Made by a program: the position numbers and the translations under genes
Shown here: piece by piece, positions 1 through 9,179 of the stretch
Layout: every line of letters starts with the position of its first letter
Position numbering within the stretch: the stretch's first letter is position 1
NCBI GenBank assembly: GCA_003140315.1
Contig: PLJS01000205.1
Coordinates: 1-48,067 of the forward strand
DNA length: 48,067 bases
Direction: 5' to 3'
Source of the DNA: Hyphomicrobiales bacterium
GTDB taxonomy: Bacteria; Pseudomonadota; Alphaproteobacteria; Rhizobiales; Xanthobacteraceae
The notes under the pieces: model-generated
Seen by the model: only the letters and a program-made list of their open reading frames with translations
The model's database searches: none
Told to the model about the DNA's origin: nothing

Positions 1-130
1 TTCTGACTCAGTAGGACTAGGGCTGTTTGAAAATTCGAATGGAACGATGAGTGCGAAGCGAGCCGAACGCTCGGATACCCTCTTCCCTTGTGGGAGAGAG
101 GAAAGCAGAGATCGCGGCACGGCCTCGATG

Positions 131-1099
131 CTAATTCACCTTGATGTTCGCCGCCTTGATGACCGGCGTCCAGCGCGCGATGTCGGCGTCGATCAGTGCG
201 CGGAATTCGGCCGGCGTGTCGCCCACGGGCTCCATCAGTTGAGCGGCGAACTTCGCCTTCAGTTCGCCAGACTGGATCGCCTCGACGACCTCGCGCTGGA
301 TCTTGTCGAGGATCGCCTGCGGCGTTCCGGCCGGCGCGACCAATCCGTTCCAGGCGTCGGCCTCCACGTCGATGCCGCTTTCCTTCAAGGTCGGAACGTC
401 GGGCAGGAAGGGCGAGCGCTTCGCGGTGCTGACCGCGAGGATCGTCACGGCGCCGCTCGCCGCATGCGGTGTCACCGAGATCGCCGGCATCACTGCCATC
501 TGCACGTCGCCGCGGATCAGCGACTGCATGACCTGGGGCGAGGAGCCATAGGGAAGGTGCACGACCTGCGTGCCGCTCTTCTGCGCGATCGCCTCCATGG
601 CGAGGTGCGACAGCGAGCCGGTGCCGATCGAGCCGAAATTGTACTTACCGGGATTTTTCTTCAACAGGTCGATCAGCTCCGCGACGTTCTTCACGCCGAG
701 ATTGGCCGGCACGGCAAGCACGCTCGGTTGCGTCGTCAACGCGGTGATCAGCGCGAGCTCCTTGCGCGGGTCGTAGGGCATCTTGGAGAAGAGGAGCGTG
801 TTGATCGCGAGCGGCCCGCCGATGCTGACGCCGATCGTGTAGCCGTCGGGCTCGGCCTTCGCGACGGCGTCGGTGCCGGTCATGCCGCTCGCGCCCGGCT
901 TGTTCTCGATGATGAAGCTCTGCCCGAGCTTCTGCTGCAAGCGGTCGGCGATGAGGCGCGCGATCGTGTCCGGCGTGGCGCCGGCGCCGAACGGCACGAT
1001 GATGCGGACGGTCCTTGTCGGCCACTCCTGCGCGGCCGCCGGCAGGGCGGACAGCGCGGACAGCGCGAAAATGAGCGCCGGCGCGATCAGCCGTCTCAT
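131..1099 (-). CDS. Tripartite tricarboxylate transporter (Bug/TctC-type) substrate-binding protein
   Basis: Signal peptide MRRLIAPALIFALSALSALPAAAQEWPTRTVRIIVPFGAGATPDTIARL and Bug-family motifs (ENKPGASGMTGTDAVAKAEPDGYT). Start moved from ORF start 1345 to internal ATG at 1099. Confidence 0.9.
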   Translation of the reverse strand: MRRLIAPALIFALSALSALPAAAQEWPTRTVRIIVPFGAGATPDTIARLIADRLQQKLGQSFIIENKPGASGMTGTDAVAKAEPDGYTIGVSIGGPLAINTLLFSKMPYDPRKELALITALTTQPSVLAVPANLGVKNVAELIDLLKKNPGKYNFGSIGTGSLSHLAMEAIAQKSGTQVVHLPYGSSPQVMQSLIRGDVQMAVMPAISVTPHAASGAVTILAVSTAKRSPFLPDVPTLKESGIDVEADAWNGLVAPAGTPQAILDKIQREVVEAIQSGELKAKFAAQLMEPVGDTPAEFRALIDADIARWTPVIKAANIKVN

Positions 1100-1383
1100 G
1101 CGATGTTCCTCCCCGGTCGCCGCCCGTGCGCCGGGCGATCCGCAGCGGGCATATGTCCGGCCCGCTTCCGCCGGGTCAAGATGACGCGTTGCCTCCCAAA
1201 AGGCCCCGAGATTGCGGCCGCAAGCCGCTGGCGGGGCTGGAAAAAGGTTAATTTCATCGGCCGCGCCGGAATCTTTGCCATGGCCTTGCCACATCGCTAC
1301 TTTACCCGCGCGCAGGGTCGGAGACCTGCTGTCCCGCGCATTCATCCCGCGCTGACTGGGTCGAAGGTTCGAAGAGAGGTTGC

Positions 1384-2037
1384 GTGTCCGATATTTTCCG
1401 CGAGGTTGACGAGGAAGTCCGGCGCGAGCGGCTGGCGCAGCTCTGGGAGCGGCACAGCGGCCTCATCGTCGGCTTGGCGGTGCTTTTCGTCGTCGCGATC
1501 GGCTGTTGGCGCGGATACGAGTGGTGGGACGCGAAAAAGGCCGCCGAGTCCGGGAGCGCATTCGAGACGGCCGCCTCGCTCGCCGAGGGCGGCAAGTATG
1601 CCGAATCGCAGGCCGCCTTCGCCAAGCTCGCCGCGCAGGGAAGCTCGGGCTACCGCATGCTGGCGCAGTTCCGCGAGGCTGCGGAACTTGCGCGCACCGA
1701 CAAGGACGCTGGCGTGAAGGCCTATGACGCGCTTGCCGCCGATTCGGGTCTCGGGCGCACGCTGCAGGATCTCGCCGCAGCGCGCGCCGGGCTGCTTCTC
1801 GTCGACACCGCGCCGCTTGCCGATCTCGCGGCGCGGCTCGAGCCGCTGACCACGGCGGACCGCACGTTCCGCCACACCGCGCGCGAGCTGCTCGCGCTCG
1901 CGGCTTGGCGCAGCGGCGATCAGGCGGTGGCCAAGCGCTGGTTCGACATGATCACCACCGACACGGAAACTCCTGCCAGCACGCGCTCCCGCATCGACGT
2001 GCTGATCGCGCTGACCGGCACGCGTGACAAGGGTTGA
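1384..2037 (+). CDS. TPR-like (YfgM-type) single-pass membrane protein
   Basis: GTG start; MSDIFREVDEEVRRERLAQLWERHSGLIVGLAVLFVVAIG: N-terminal cytosolic segment, TM helix, helical repeat region; located two genes upstream of der. Confidence 0.8.
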   Translation: MSDIFREVDEEVRRERLAQLWERHSGLIVGLAVLFVVAIGCWRGYEWWDAKKAAESGSAFETAASLAEGGKYAESQAAFAKLAAQGSSGYRMLAQFREAAELARTDKDAGVKAYDALAADSGLGRTLQDLAAARAGLLLVDTAPLADLAARLEPLTTADRTFRHTARELLALAAWRSGDQAVAKRWFDMITTDTETPASTRSRIDVLIALTGTRDKG

Positions 2038-2047
2038 GGGGACTGCG

Positions 2048-2503
2048 ATGCGCAAAACGATCCTGACCGCCGCCGCGTTCGCGCTCACTTTGGCGCTCGG
2101 CGGCTGCGATTCCTTCGATCCGCTCGACAAGTTCCAGGAGTGGGACGTCTTAAGCTCGAAGAAGCCGATCCTGGGCGACCGCCGCGCGGTGTTTCCCGAG
2201 GGCACGCCGGGCGTGCCGAAGGGCGTCCCGCCCGAGATGGTGAAGGGGTACGAGCCGCCGGCCGAGCCGCCGCCGCAGGTCGCCGAGGAAAAGACGAAGC
2301 CCAAGCCGAAGAAGACCGCCGCAAAGCCGAAGCCCAAGAAGGCGCCGGCTCAAGTGCAGCAGACCCCGCCGCCGGCTCAGCCGGCTTCGCCCCCGCAGGC
2401 CACCACCACGCAGCCCGCTCCGAGCGCGACCGCCGCATGGCCTGCCATTCCCGGCTCGCAGCCGACCTGGCCGAGTCAGGCGCCGCCCGCGCAGACGCGA
2501 TAA
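2048..2503 (+). CDS. Pro/Lys-rich hypothetical lipoprotein
   Basis: MRKTILTAAAFALTLALGGC lipobox; KPKPKKTAAKPKPKKAPA and Pro-rich tail; between the YfgM-like gene and der. Confidence 0.75.
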   Translation: MRKTILTAAAFALTLALGGCDSFDPLDKFQEWDVLSSKKPILGDRRAVFPEGTPGVPKGVPPEMVKGYEPPAEPPPQVAEEKTKPKPKKTAAKPKPKKAPAQVQQTPPPAQPASPPQATTTQPAPSATAAWPAIPGSQPTWPSQAPPAQTR

Positions 2504-2504
2504 A

Positions 2505-2548
2505 GCATGATCCCGAAAGTGGAAACTGGTTTTCGGAAACGATCATGC
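2505..2548. repeat. Intergenic palindromic repeat gcatgatc...gatcatgc
   Basis: gcatgatcccgaaagtggaaactggttttcggaaacgatcatgc; outer arms gcatgatc/gatcatgc, inner ccgaaa/tttcgg; second related copy at 26785. Confidence 0.8.
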
Positions 2549-2598
2549 CCGAAGTAGAGGTTGCGCTGCGCGGCTGACCGTGCTCGCCCTATCAGCCC

Positions 2599-3975
2599 AT
2601 GAACTTCACCGTCGCAATCGTCGGCCGGCCGAATGTCGGCAAGTCGACCCTGTTCAACCGGCTGGTCGGCCGGCGCATCGCGCTGGTCGATGATCGGCCG
2701 GGCGTCACGCGCGACCGGCGCGAGGGCGCAGCGCATCTCGGCGATCTCGCCTTCACGGTCGTGGACACGGCGGGCTTCGAAGAGGCCGCAGCCGAAAGCC
2801 TGACCGGCCGGATGGCGGCGCAGACCGACGTCGCGATCGCCGGCGCCGACGCCGTGATGCTGATGATCGATGCGCGCGCCGGGCTGACGCCGGTCGATCG
2901 CGCGTTCGCGGACCTCGTGCGCCGCGCCGGCAAGCCGGTGATCGTCGTTGCCAACAAGAGCGAGGCGAGGGCGGGTGTCGCGGGCGCGTTCGAAGCCTAT
3001 GAGCTCGGCTTCGGCGATCCGGTCTCGATCTCGGCCGAGCACAACGAAGGCTTGGCCGATCTTTACGAGGCGCTGCGCGCGGCGTTGCCGGCTCAAACCG
3101 AAAAGCCGGCTGACGATGAAGTGAAGGACGAGACCGATGGCGAAGCCGCGGACCGGCCGATCCGCGTCGCCGTGGTCGGACGGCCGAATACCGGAAAGTC
3201 GACGCTGATCAATCGGCTCCTCGGCGAGGAGCGCCTGCTCACCAGCCCGGAGGCCGGCACGACGCGCGACGCGATCGCGGTCGAATACGAATGGCACGGC
3301 CGCCATTTCCGGCTGTTCGATACCGCCGGGATGCGGCGGCGCTCGCGCATCGATGAGAAGATCGAAAAGCTCTCAGTCGCCGACACCCTGAACGCGATCC
3401 GCTTCGCCGAAGTCGTGATCGTGCTGATGGACGCGACGCATCCGTTCGAGGAACAGGACGTGCGCATCGCCGATCTGGTGCAGCGCGAAGGCCGCGCGCT
3501 CGTGCTCGGCATGAACAAGTGGGACTTGGCCGAACGCAAGCCAGGTGCCGCCGGCAAGCTGCAGGAGGCGGCGGATTATGAGCTGCCGCAGGTGAAGGGC
3601 GTGCCGATCGTCGCGATCTCAGGGCTGCGCGGCGAGGGTCTCGACCGGCTGATGCAAGCGGTCGCCGACATCCACGCGGTCTGGAACCGCCGCGTCACGA
3701 CGAACGCGCTCAACCGCTGGCTCGGCCACGCGCTCGACTCGCACCCGCCGCCGGCCGTGCGCGGCAGGCGCATCAGGCTCAATTATATGACGCAGGCGAA
3801 GACGCGCCCGCCGAGCTTCGTGCTGTTCTGCACCCGCGCCGACGCGATCCCCGAGGCCTACCAGCGTTACCTGGTGAACGCCTTGCGCGAGGCATTCGAG
3901 CTGCCCGGCGTGCCGATCCGCCTGACCTTGCGCGAGAAGGAAAATCCCTATGCGGGGCGGGCGCGCAAGACATGA
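2599..3975 (+). CDS. der: Ribosome biogenesis GTPase Der (EngA)
   Basis: Two tandem GTPase domains: [15 protein letters not shown] and [17 protein letters not shown]-like C-terminus. Confidence 0.97.
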   Translation: MNFTVAIVGRPNVGKSTLFNRLVGRRIALVDDRPGVTRDRREGAAHLGDLAFTVVDTAGFEEAAAESLTGRMAAQTDVAIAGADAVMLMIDARAGLTPVDRAFADLVRRAGKPVIVVANKSEARAGVAGAFEAYELGFGDPVSISAEHNEGLADLYEALRAALPAQTEKPADDEVKDETDGEAADRPIRVAVVGRPNTGKSTLINRLLGEERLLTSPEAGTTRDAIAVEYEWHGRHFRLFDTAGMRRRSRIDEKIEKLSVADTLNAIRFAEVVIVLMDATHPFEEQDVRIADLVQREGRALVLGMNKWDLAERKPGAAGKLQEAADYELPQVKGVPIVAISGLRGEGLDRLMQAVADIHAVWNRRVTTNALNRWLGHALDSHPPPAVRGRRIRLNYMTQAKTRPPSFVLFCTRADAIPEAYQRYLVNALREAFELPGVPIRLTLREKENPYAGRARKT

Positions 3976-5216
3976 GCGTGTCGTCACCGCTCGTGACGAC
4001 GCCGCGCCGCGCCGCTTTCACGTTCATCTTCATCACCGTGCTGCTCGACATGTTGGCGCTCGGCATCATCATTCCGGTGCTGCCGCGCCTCGTCGTCTCG
4101 TTCATGGGCGGTGACGCGGCCGCCTCCGCCGAGGTGCTCGGCCTGTTTGGCACTGCCTGGGCGCTGATGCAGTTCCTGTTCGCGCCGGTGCTCGGCGCGT
4201 TGTCGGATCGCGTCGGCCGCCGGCCGGTGATCCTGATCTCGAATGTCGGGCTCGGGCTCGACTACATCCTGATGGCGATCGCGCCGTCGCTCTCATGGCT
4301 GTTCGTCGGCCGCATCATTTCCGGCGTCACGGCGGCGAGCGTCTCCACGAGCTTTGCCTATGTGGCGGACGTCACCCCGGCGGATCAGCGCGCTACGCGC
4401 TTCGGCCTGCTGGGCGTCGCGTTCGGCGCCGGCTTCGTGTTCGGTCCGGCGCTCGGCGGGCTCGCAGGCGCGGTCGATCCGCGGCTCCCGTTCTGGATCG
4501 CGGCCGGGCTGAGCCTCGCCAACGCGCTTTACGGACTGCTGGTGTTGCCGGAATCCTTACCCCTGGCGCAGCGCATGCCGTTCGCCTGGCGACGTGCCAA
4601 TCCGCTGGGATCGCTCAAGCTGCTGCGCTCGCGGGGCGCCTTGATGGGACTTGCAAGCGTGAGCTTCCTCGGCAGCCTCGCGCATGCGGTGCTGCCCGCG
4701 ATGGCGGTGCTCTACATGAGCTATCGCTACGCCTGGGACGAGCGCATGGTCGGATTCGTCATGGCAGGCGTCGGCGCGTGCGCGATGGTGGTACAGGGCG
4801 CGCTGATCGGGCCCGCGGTCAGGCGCTTCGGCGAGCCGCGTGCGTTGATCGTGGGGCTCCTGTTCGGCGCGGCCGGATTCGCGATGTATGGGGTGGCGAC
4901 CACCGGCGGGCTGTTTCTGTTCGGCGTCCCGTTGATGGCGCTATGGGGCATCGCGAACCCCTCGGCGCTCGGGATGATGAGCCGGATGGTGGGCGCCGAC
5001 GAGCAGGGCCAGCTTCAGGGCGCGAACGGCAGCATCATGGGCATCGCGAACCTGATCGGTCCCGGCCTGTTCACGCTCTCGTTCTCGTTCGCCATCCGCC
5101 CCGAGCTTGGGTTGCGGCTTCCCGGCACGCCGTTCCTGCTGGCTGCCTTGCTGTTGCTGGCCGCGACCGCGATCGCGTGGCGCACGATGCGATCGCCCGT
5201 TACGAAGGCGGCGTGA
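3972..5216 (+). CDS. TCR/Tet-family MFS transporter
   Basis: 12-TM-like protein with TetA-type motifs ([47 protein letters not shown]); ATGA overlap with der. Confidence 0.88.
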   Translation: MSVSSPLVTTPRRAAFTFIFITVLLDMLALGIIIPVLPRLVVSFMGGDAAASAEVLGLFGTAWALMQFLFAPVLGALSDRVGRRPVILISNVGLGLDYILMAIAPSLSWLFVGRIISGVTAASVSTSFAYVADVTPADQRATRFGLLGVAFGAGFVFGPALGGLAGAVDPRLPFWIAAGLSLANALYGLLVLPESLPLAQRMPFAWRRANPLGSLKLLRSRGALMGLASVSFLGSLAHAVLPAMAVLYMSYRYAWDERMVGFVMAGVGACAMVVQGALIGPAVRRFGEPRALIVGLLFGAAGFAMYGVATTGGLFLFGVPLMALWGIANPSALGMMSRMVGADEQGQLQGANGSIMGIANLIGPGLFTLSFSFAIRPELGLRLPGTPFLLAALLLLAATAIAWRTMRSPVTKAA

Positions 5217-5952
5217 AGGTGAGGAATTTCTTGACGCGATAATTGTAGAGCGTGCCGGTCTGCGTATAGGCGGGCAGGCACAGTTCGAGGATCTTCTCGG
5301 CGACGTTCTCCGGCACGTCGAGCGTCGCAGGGTCTTCGCCCGGCATGGCGGTTGCGCGCATGCGCGTGCGGATCGGTCCCGGGTTGAACACGTTGACGCG
5401 CAGACTTGTGGACGCGGTCTCGGCCGCATAGATGCGTGCCATCAGTTCCACCGCGGCCTTCGACACCGAGTAGGGGCCCCAATAGGCGATCGGCGCCCAG
5501 GCGGCGCCCGAGGTGAGAAACACCGCGCGCCCCGCGTCGGATTTTTGCAGCAGCGGATCGAGCGAACGGATCAGCCGGTAATTGGCGGTGACGTTCACCG
5601 CCATCACGTCCTCCCACGCTTTCGGCTCGATATGGGAGAGCGGCGACAGCGCACCGAGCAGCCCGGCATTTGCGACCAGCACGTCGAGCTTGCCGTAGCG
5701 CTCGTTCAGCGAGGCGCCGAGCCGGTCGATGCCGTCGTAGTCCTTCAGATCGAGCGGCACGAGCGTCGCCGAGCCGCCCGCGGTCTTGATCGCATCGTCG
5801 AGCTCTTCCAGGCCTCCGACCGTGCGGGCAATCGCGACGACATGGGCGCCGGCCTTCGCGAGCGCGAGCGCGGTGGCGTATCCGATGCCGCGCGAGGCGC
5901 CGGTGACGAGTGCGATGCGGTCAGCGAGGGGTTTTGGCAAAGCTCTCTCCAT
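5200..5952 (-). CDS. SDR-family NAD(P)-dependent oxidoreductase
   Basis: Rossmann TGASRGIGYATA, NAG motif, Y-x3-K (YSVSK). Convergent 17-nt overlap with the MFS gene. Confidence 0.92.
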   Translation of the reverse strand: MERALPKPLADRIALVTGASRGIGYATALALAKAGAHVVAIARTVGGLEELDDAIKTAGGSATLVPLDLKDYDGIDRLGASLNERYGKLDVLVANAGLLGALSPLSHIEPKAWEDVMAVNVTANYRLIRSLDPLLQKSDAGRAVFLTSGAAWAPIAYWGPYSVSKAAVELMARIYAAETASTSLRVNVFNPGPIRTRMRATAMPGEDPATLDVPENVAEKILELCLPAYTQTGTLYNYRVKKFLTFTPPS

Positions 5953-5953
5953 T

Positions 5954-6043
5954 CGTCATGCGCGGGCTCGACCCGCGCATCCACGTCTTTCTTCGCATGA
6001 GGTTTTAAAGACGTGGATGGCCGGGACAAGCCCGGCCATGACG
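5954..6043. repeat. ~90-bp mosaic intergenic inverted repeat
   Basis: cgtcatgcgcgggctcgacccgcgcatccacgtct...agacgtggatggccgggacaagcccggccatgacg; outer cgtcatg/catgacg and inner atccacgtct/agacgtggat arms flanking two local palindromes. Confidence 0.8.
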
Positions 6044-6059
6044 AAGATGAAAACGCGCC

Positions 6060-6803
6060 TCACGTCCGCCGATACGCGCCGACCCCTTCGCCGAGATGGG
6101 CGTTGTTGGCTTCGCGAATCTTCGCGGCTTCATCATCGTAGAGGAACGGCAGGAAGGCGTAGCGCCGCCCGCTGGTGATCTTCGATACCGCGTGCAGCAG
6201 CGAGCAGGAGAACACCACCGCGCCGCCGGCCGGCATCTTGAAACCGCGCGGCCCGTATTCGGGAAAGCTGATCCGTCCGCCTTCGAAGTCGTCATTGAGG
6301 TTGATCGACACCGCGAAGCGGCGATGCGCAGTGCCCTTGGTGGTGTTGTCGCGGTGCGCGCGGAAATGCCCGCCGTCCTCGGCCGCGTAGCAGGAGACGA
6401 TGTAGCGCTCCATGCGCGTCGCCTTGAACTGATGCACTTTGAGGATTTCCGGCACGATCCGGCGCAGCACGCGCGCCTGCGTCTGCCGGATCAGTTCCGG
6501 GTCCTGGATGATGTAGTCCTTGCGTCGCTTATGCGCGGCATTGGTCAAAAGCACGGTCTTGCCGTCGACCTCGCGCATAAAGCCGGATTCTTCGCCGCCA
6601 TTCTGCTCGTAGAGGCCGATCAGCTTGGCGCAGAATTCGGGCTCGAACACGTTCGGCAGAATCAGCACCGGGGCCTGGACTTCGAACCCCACGAAGGCCG
6701 CGGGCGGCGGCAGCCGGTCGAGATAGGAAAATAACGCGGTGCGGTCGCTGCCATCGCTGGCGAACGGGAAGAGCGCCATGATCCGCATGGTCGGATCGAG
6801 CAC
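6060..6803 (-). CDS. 2OG-Fe(II) oxygenase (PKHD/P4Hc-like), apparently N-terminally truncated
   Basis: HFRAHRDNTT...RRFAVSINLNDDFEGGRISFPEYGPRGFKMPAGGAVVFSCSLLHAV: HxD...H iron-binding and 2OG-binding region. Start (GTG 6803) uncertain. Confidence 0.82.
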   Translation of the reverse strand: MLDPTMRIMALFPFASDGSDRTALFSYLDRLPPPAAFVGFEVQAPVLILPNVFEPEFCAKLIGLYEQNGGEESGFMREVDGKTVLLTNAAHKRRKDYIIQDPELIRQTQARVLRRIVPEILKVHQFKATRMERYIVSCYAAEDGGHFRAHRDNTTKGTAHRRFAVSINLNDDFEGGRISFPEYGPRGFKMPAGGAVVFSCSLLHAVSKITSGRRYAFLPFLYDDEAAKIREANNAHLGEGVGAYRRT

Positions 6804-6930
6804 GGTCCAAAAGCGCAGAAAACCGGCGGCGTTTCCGCCTTCTTTCGGGCTCGCGCCGAGGCGCCGGATCGCCGATTGCGAGTGTAACCGCGCGCGATTC
6901 GGCGACGTCGTTCATGAGCCGATCGCCGTT

Positions 6931-8427
6931 TCAGCTCGCTTCGGCGAGCAACGACAATTGCCGCGGCGAATGCTCGCGTGCGGTCAGGTCGGTGAGTGGC
7001 GTCGGGTACTCGCCGGTGAAGCAATGGTCGGTGAACTGCGGCCGCTCGGGATCGCGCCGCTCATAGCCCATGGCGCGATAGATGCCCTCGACCGACAGGA
7101 AGGCGAGCGAATCCGCGCCGATGATGCGGCGCATGCCCTCGATGTCGTGGGTCGCGGCGAGCAGCTTGTCACGCTCCGGCGTGTCGATGCCGTAATAGTC
7201 CGGATGCGTGATCGGAGGCGACGCGATGCGGAAATGCACTTCTTTCGCGCCCGCGTCGCGCATCATCTGCACGATCTTGGTCGAGGTGGTGCCGCGCACA
7301 ATCGAATCGTCGATCAGCACGATGCGCTGGCCGCTGACCACGGCGCGGTTGGCTGAGTGCTTCAGCCGCACGCCGAGCGCGCGAATCTGCTGCGTCGGCT
7401 CGATGAACGTGCGCCCGACATAATGATTGCGGATGATGCCGAGCTCGTAAGGGATGCCGGACGCCTGCGCGTAACCGATCGCGGCCGGCACCCCGGAATC
7501 CGGTACCGGCACTACGACATCGGCCACGACAGGGGATTCCTGCGCGAGCTGCGCGCCCATGGTCTTGCGTACATTGTAGACGGCGCGGCCGCCGACAATC
7601 GAATCCGGCCGCGCGAAATAGATGTATTCGAAGATGCATGGCCGCGGCGCCATCTCGGGGAACGGCTTGTGCGAATGCAGGCCGTCCTCGTCGAACACCA
7701 CCACTTCGCCGTTCTCGACGTCGCGCACATAGCGCGCGCCGATGATGTCGAGCGCACAGGTCTCCGAGGCGAGGATCGGATGGCCGTCGAGATCGCCGAT
7801 CACCAGCGGCCGGATGCCGAGCGGGTCGCGCGCGCCGATCAGCTTCTTGTTGGTGAGGGCGACGAACGAATAGGCGCCTTCGAGTTGGCGCAGCCCGTCG
7901 ATGAAGCGATCGATGAAGCGGTTGCGCAGCGAACGCGCGACAAGGTGCAAGATCACCTCGGTGTCGCTGGTTGACTGCATGATCGCGCCGTCGCGCACGA
8001 GCTGTTTGCGCAGCGTGAGTCCGTTGGTGAGGTTGCCGTTATGGCCGACCGCGAAGCCGCCGCCGTCGAGCTCGCAGAACAGCGGCTGCACGTTGCGCAG
8101 GATGGTCTCGCCGGTCGTCGAATAGCGCACATGACCGACCGCCAGATGGCCGGGCAGGCGCTGGATCACTTCGCGCCGTGAGAAGTTGTCGCCGACAAGG
8201 CCCATCCGGCGCTCGGAGTGGAAGCGGTTGCTGTCGAAGGTGACGATGCCGGCCGCTTCCTGGCCGCGATGCTGGAGCGCATGCAGGCCGAGCGCGGTGA
8301 TCGCCGCAGCTTCCGGATGGCCGAAGATGCCGAAGACGCCGCATTCCTCGCGCAAGCGGTCGGCGTCGAGATCGAGGCGCTGATCCGGGTCCTGATCGAG
8401 GTCCTGGCGGCTATCGGGCTGATGCAT
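6931..8427 (-). CDS. purF: Amidophosphoribosyltransferase
   Basis: EECGVFGIFGHPEA (Ntn Cys), HALQHRGQEAAGI, PRPP motif VLIDDSIVRGTTS. Confidence 0.97.
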   Translation of the reverse strand: MHQPDSRQDLDQDPDQRLDLDADRLREECGVFGIFGHPEAAAITALGLHALQHRGQEAAGIVTFDSNRFHSERRMGLVGDNFSRREVIQRLPGHLAVGHVRYSTTGETILRNVQPLFCELDGGGFAVGHNGNLTNGLTLRKQLVRDGAIMQSTSDTEVILHLVARSLRNRFIDRFIDGLRQLEGAYSFVALTNKKLIGARDPLGIRPLVIGDLDGHPILASETCALDIIGARYVRDVENGEVVVFDEDGLHSHKPFPEMAPRPCIFEYIYFARPDSIVGGRAVYNVRKTMGAQLAQESPVVADVVVPVPDSGVPAAIGYAQASGIPYELGIIRNHYVGRTFIEPTQQIRALGVRLKHSANRAVVSGQRIVLIDDSIVRGTTSTKIVQMMRDAGAKEVHFRIASPPITHPDYYGIDTPERDKLLAATHDIEGMRRIIGADSLAFLSVEGIYRAMGYERRDPERPQFTDHCFTGEYPTPLTDLTAREHSPRQLSLLAEAS

Positions 8428-8469
8428 CTGTTCGCCTTTCAGGCCCCGGCAGGGTTTTCTAAACGCGCT

Positions 8470-9072
8470 TCAGTGCGAAAGGGCAACACGTGGGCCTGGC
8501 GGCGGAACGAGGCTTGATCGGTCGCCCGGCGGATTGTCCGGGTCCTGATCCTCGGGCCGCGGCCGTTTCAACCGCTTCAAGATGGTGCTCTCGGGGTCTT
8601 CCGGCAACATCGACATCAGCCACTGGCCGGTTCCCTGGAGAACCACGCGGGATTTGGCGTTTTTGACCCAGTCAGGCTGACTACGATCAGGCACCAGCCA
8701 GGCGAAGAACAGGAATGCCACGACCACGATCACCAGCCCGCGCGCGAGCCCGAACAGGAAGCCGAGCGTGCGGTCGAGAGCGCCGACGCGGCTGTCGAGG
8801 ATCGTGTCCGAAATCTTGATTGTGACGACCGAGACCAAGAGCAGCGTGCCGAGAAAGGCGACCCCGATGGACGCCGCCGAAGCGACGATGTCGTTGGTGA
8901 AATACTGGAGCGCGATAGGCTTGAGCTTCGGGTAGGCCCATACCGTGACGAGCGCGGCGGCGGCCCAAGACGCAATCGACAACACCTCGCGCATGAACCC
9001 GCGCACCATCGCGAGCAGCGCCGAGATCAACATGACGACCAGCAGGATGATATCAAGCAACGTGATCGGCAT
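8470..9072 (-). CDS. cvpA: CvpA family protein
   Basis: MPITLLDIILLVVMLISALLAMVRGFMREVLSIASWAAAALV; upstream of purF on same strand. Confidence 0.9.
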   Translation of the reverse strand: MPITLLDIILLVVMLISALLAMVRGFMREVLSIASWAAAALVTVWAYPKLKPIALQYFTNDIVASAASIGVAFLGTLLLVSVVTIKISDTILDSRVGALDRTLGFLFGLARGLVIVVVAFLFFAWLVPDRSQPDWVKNAKSRVVLQGTGQWLMSMLPEDPESTILKRLKRPRPEDQDPDNPPGDRSSLVPPPGPRVALSH

Positions 9073-9179
9073 CGACCGCTCGTCAAACTCGCCTGGGAAG
9101 CGCTTTTCGCGCCTCCCGAGGGCGTCGGAATCGGGGATACGCGAGCACGGTCCGTGTATAGCGGGCGCGGACCCCGGCG

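Noticed and set aside
60-110. Possible tRNA or terminator near the left edge (ctcttcccttgtgggagag)
   Set aside because: Short imperfect hairpin only; no tRNA arms or T-loop consensus.
47-1717. 556-aa + strand ORF
   Set aside because: Spans the antisense of the receptor gene and runs into the YfgM-like gene in another frame; no recognisable domains.
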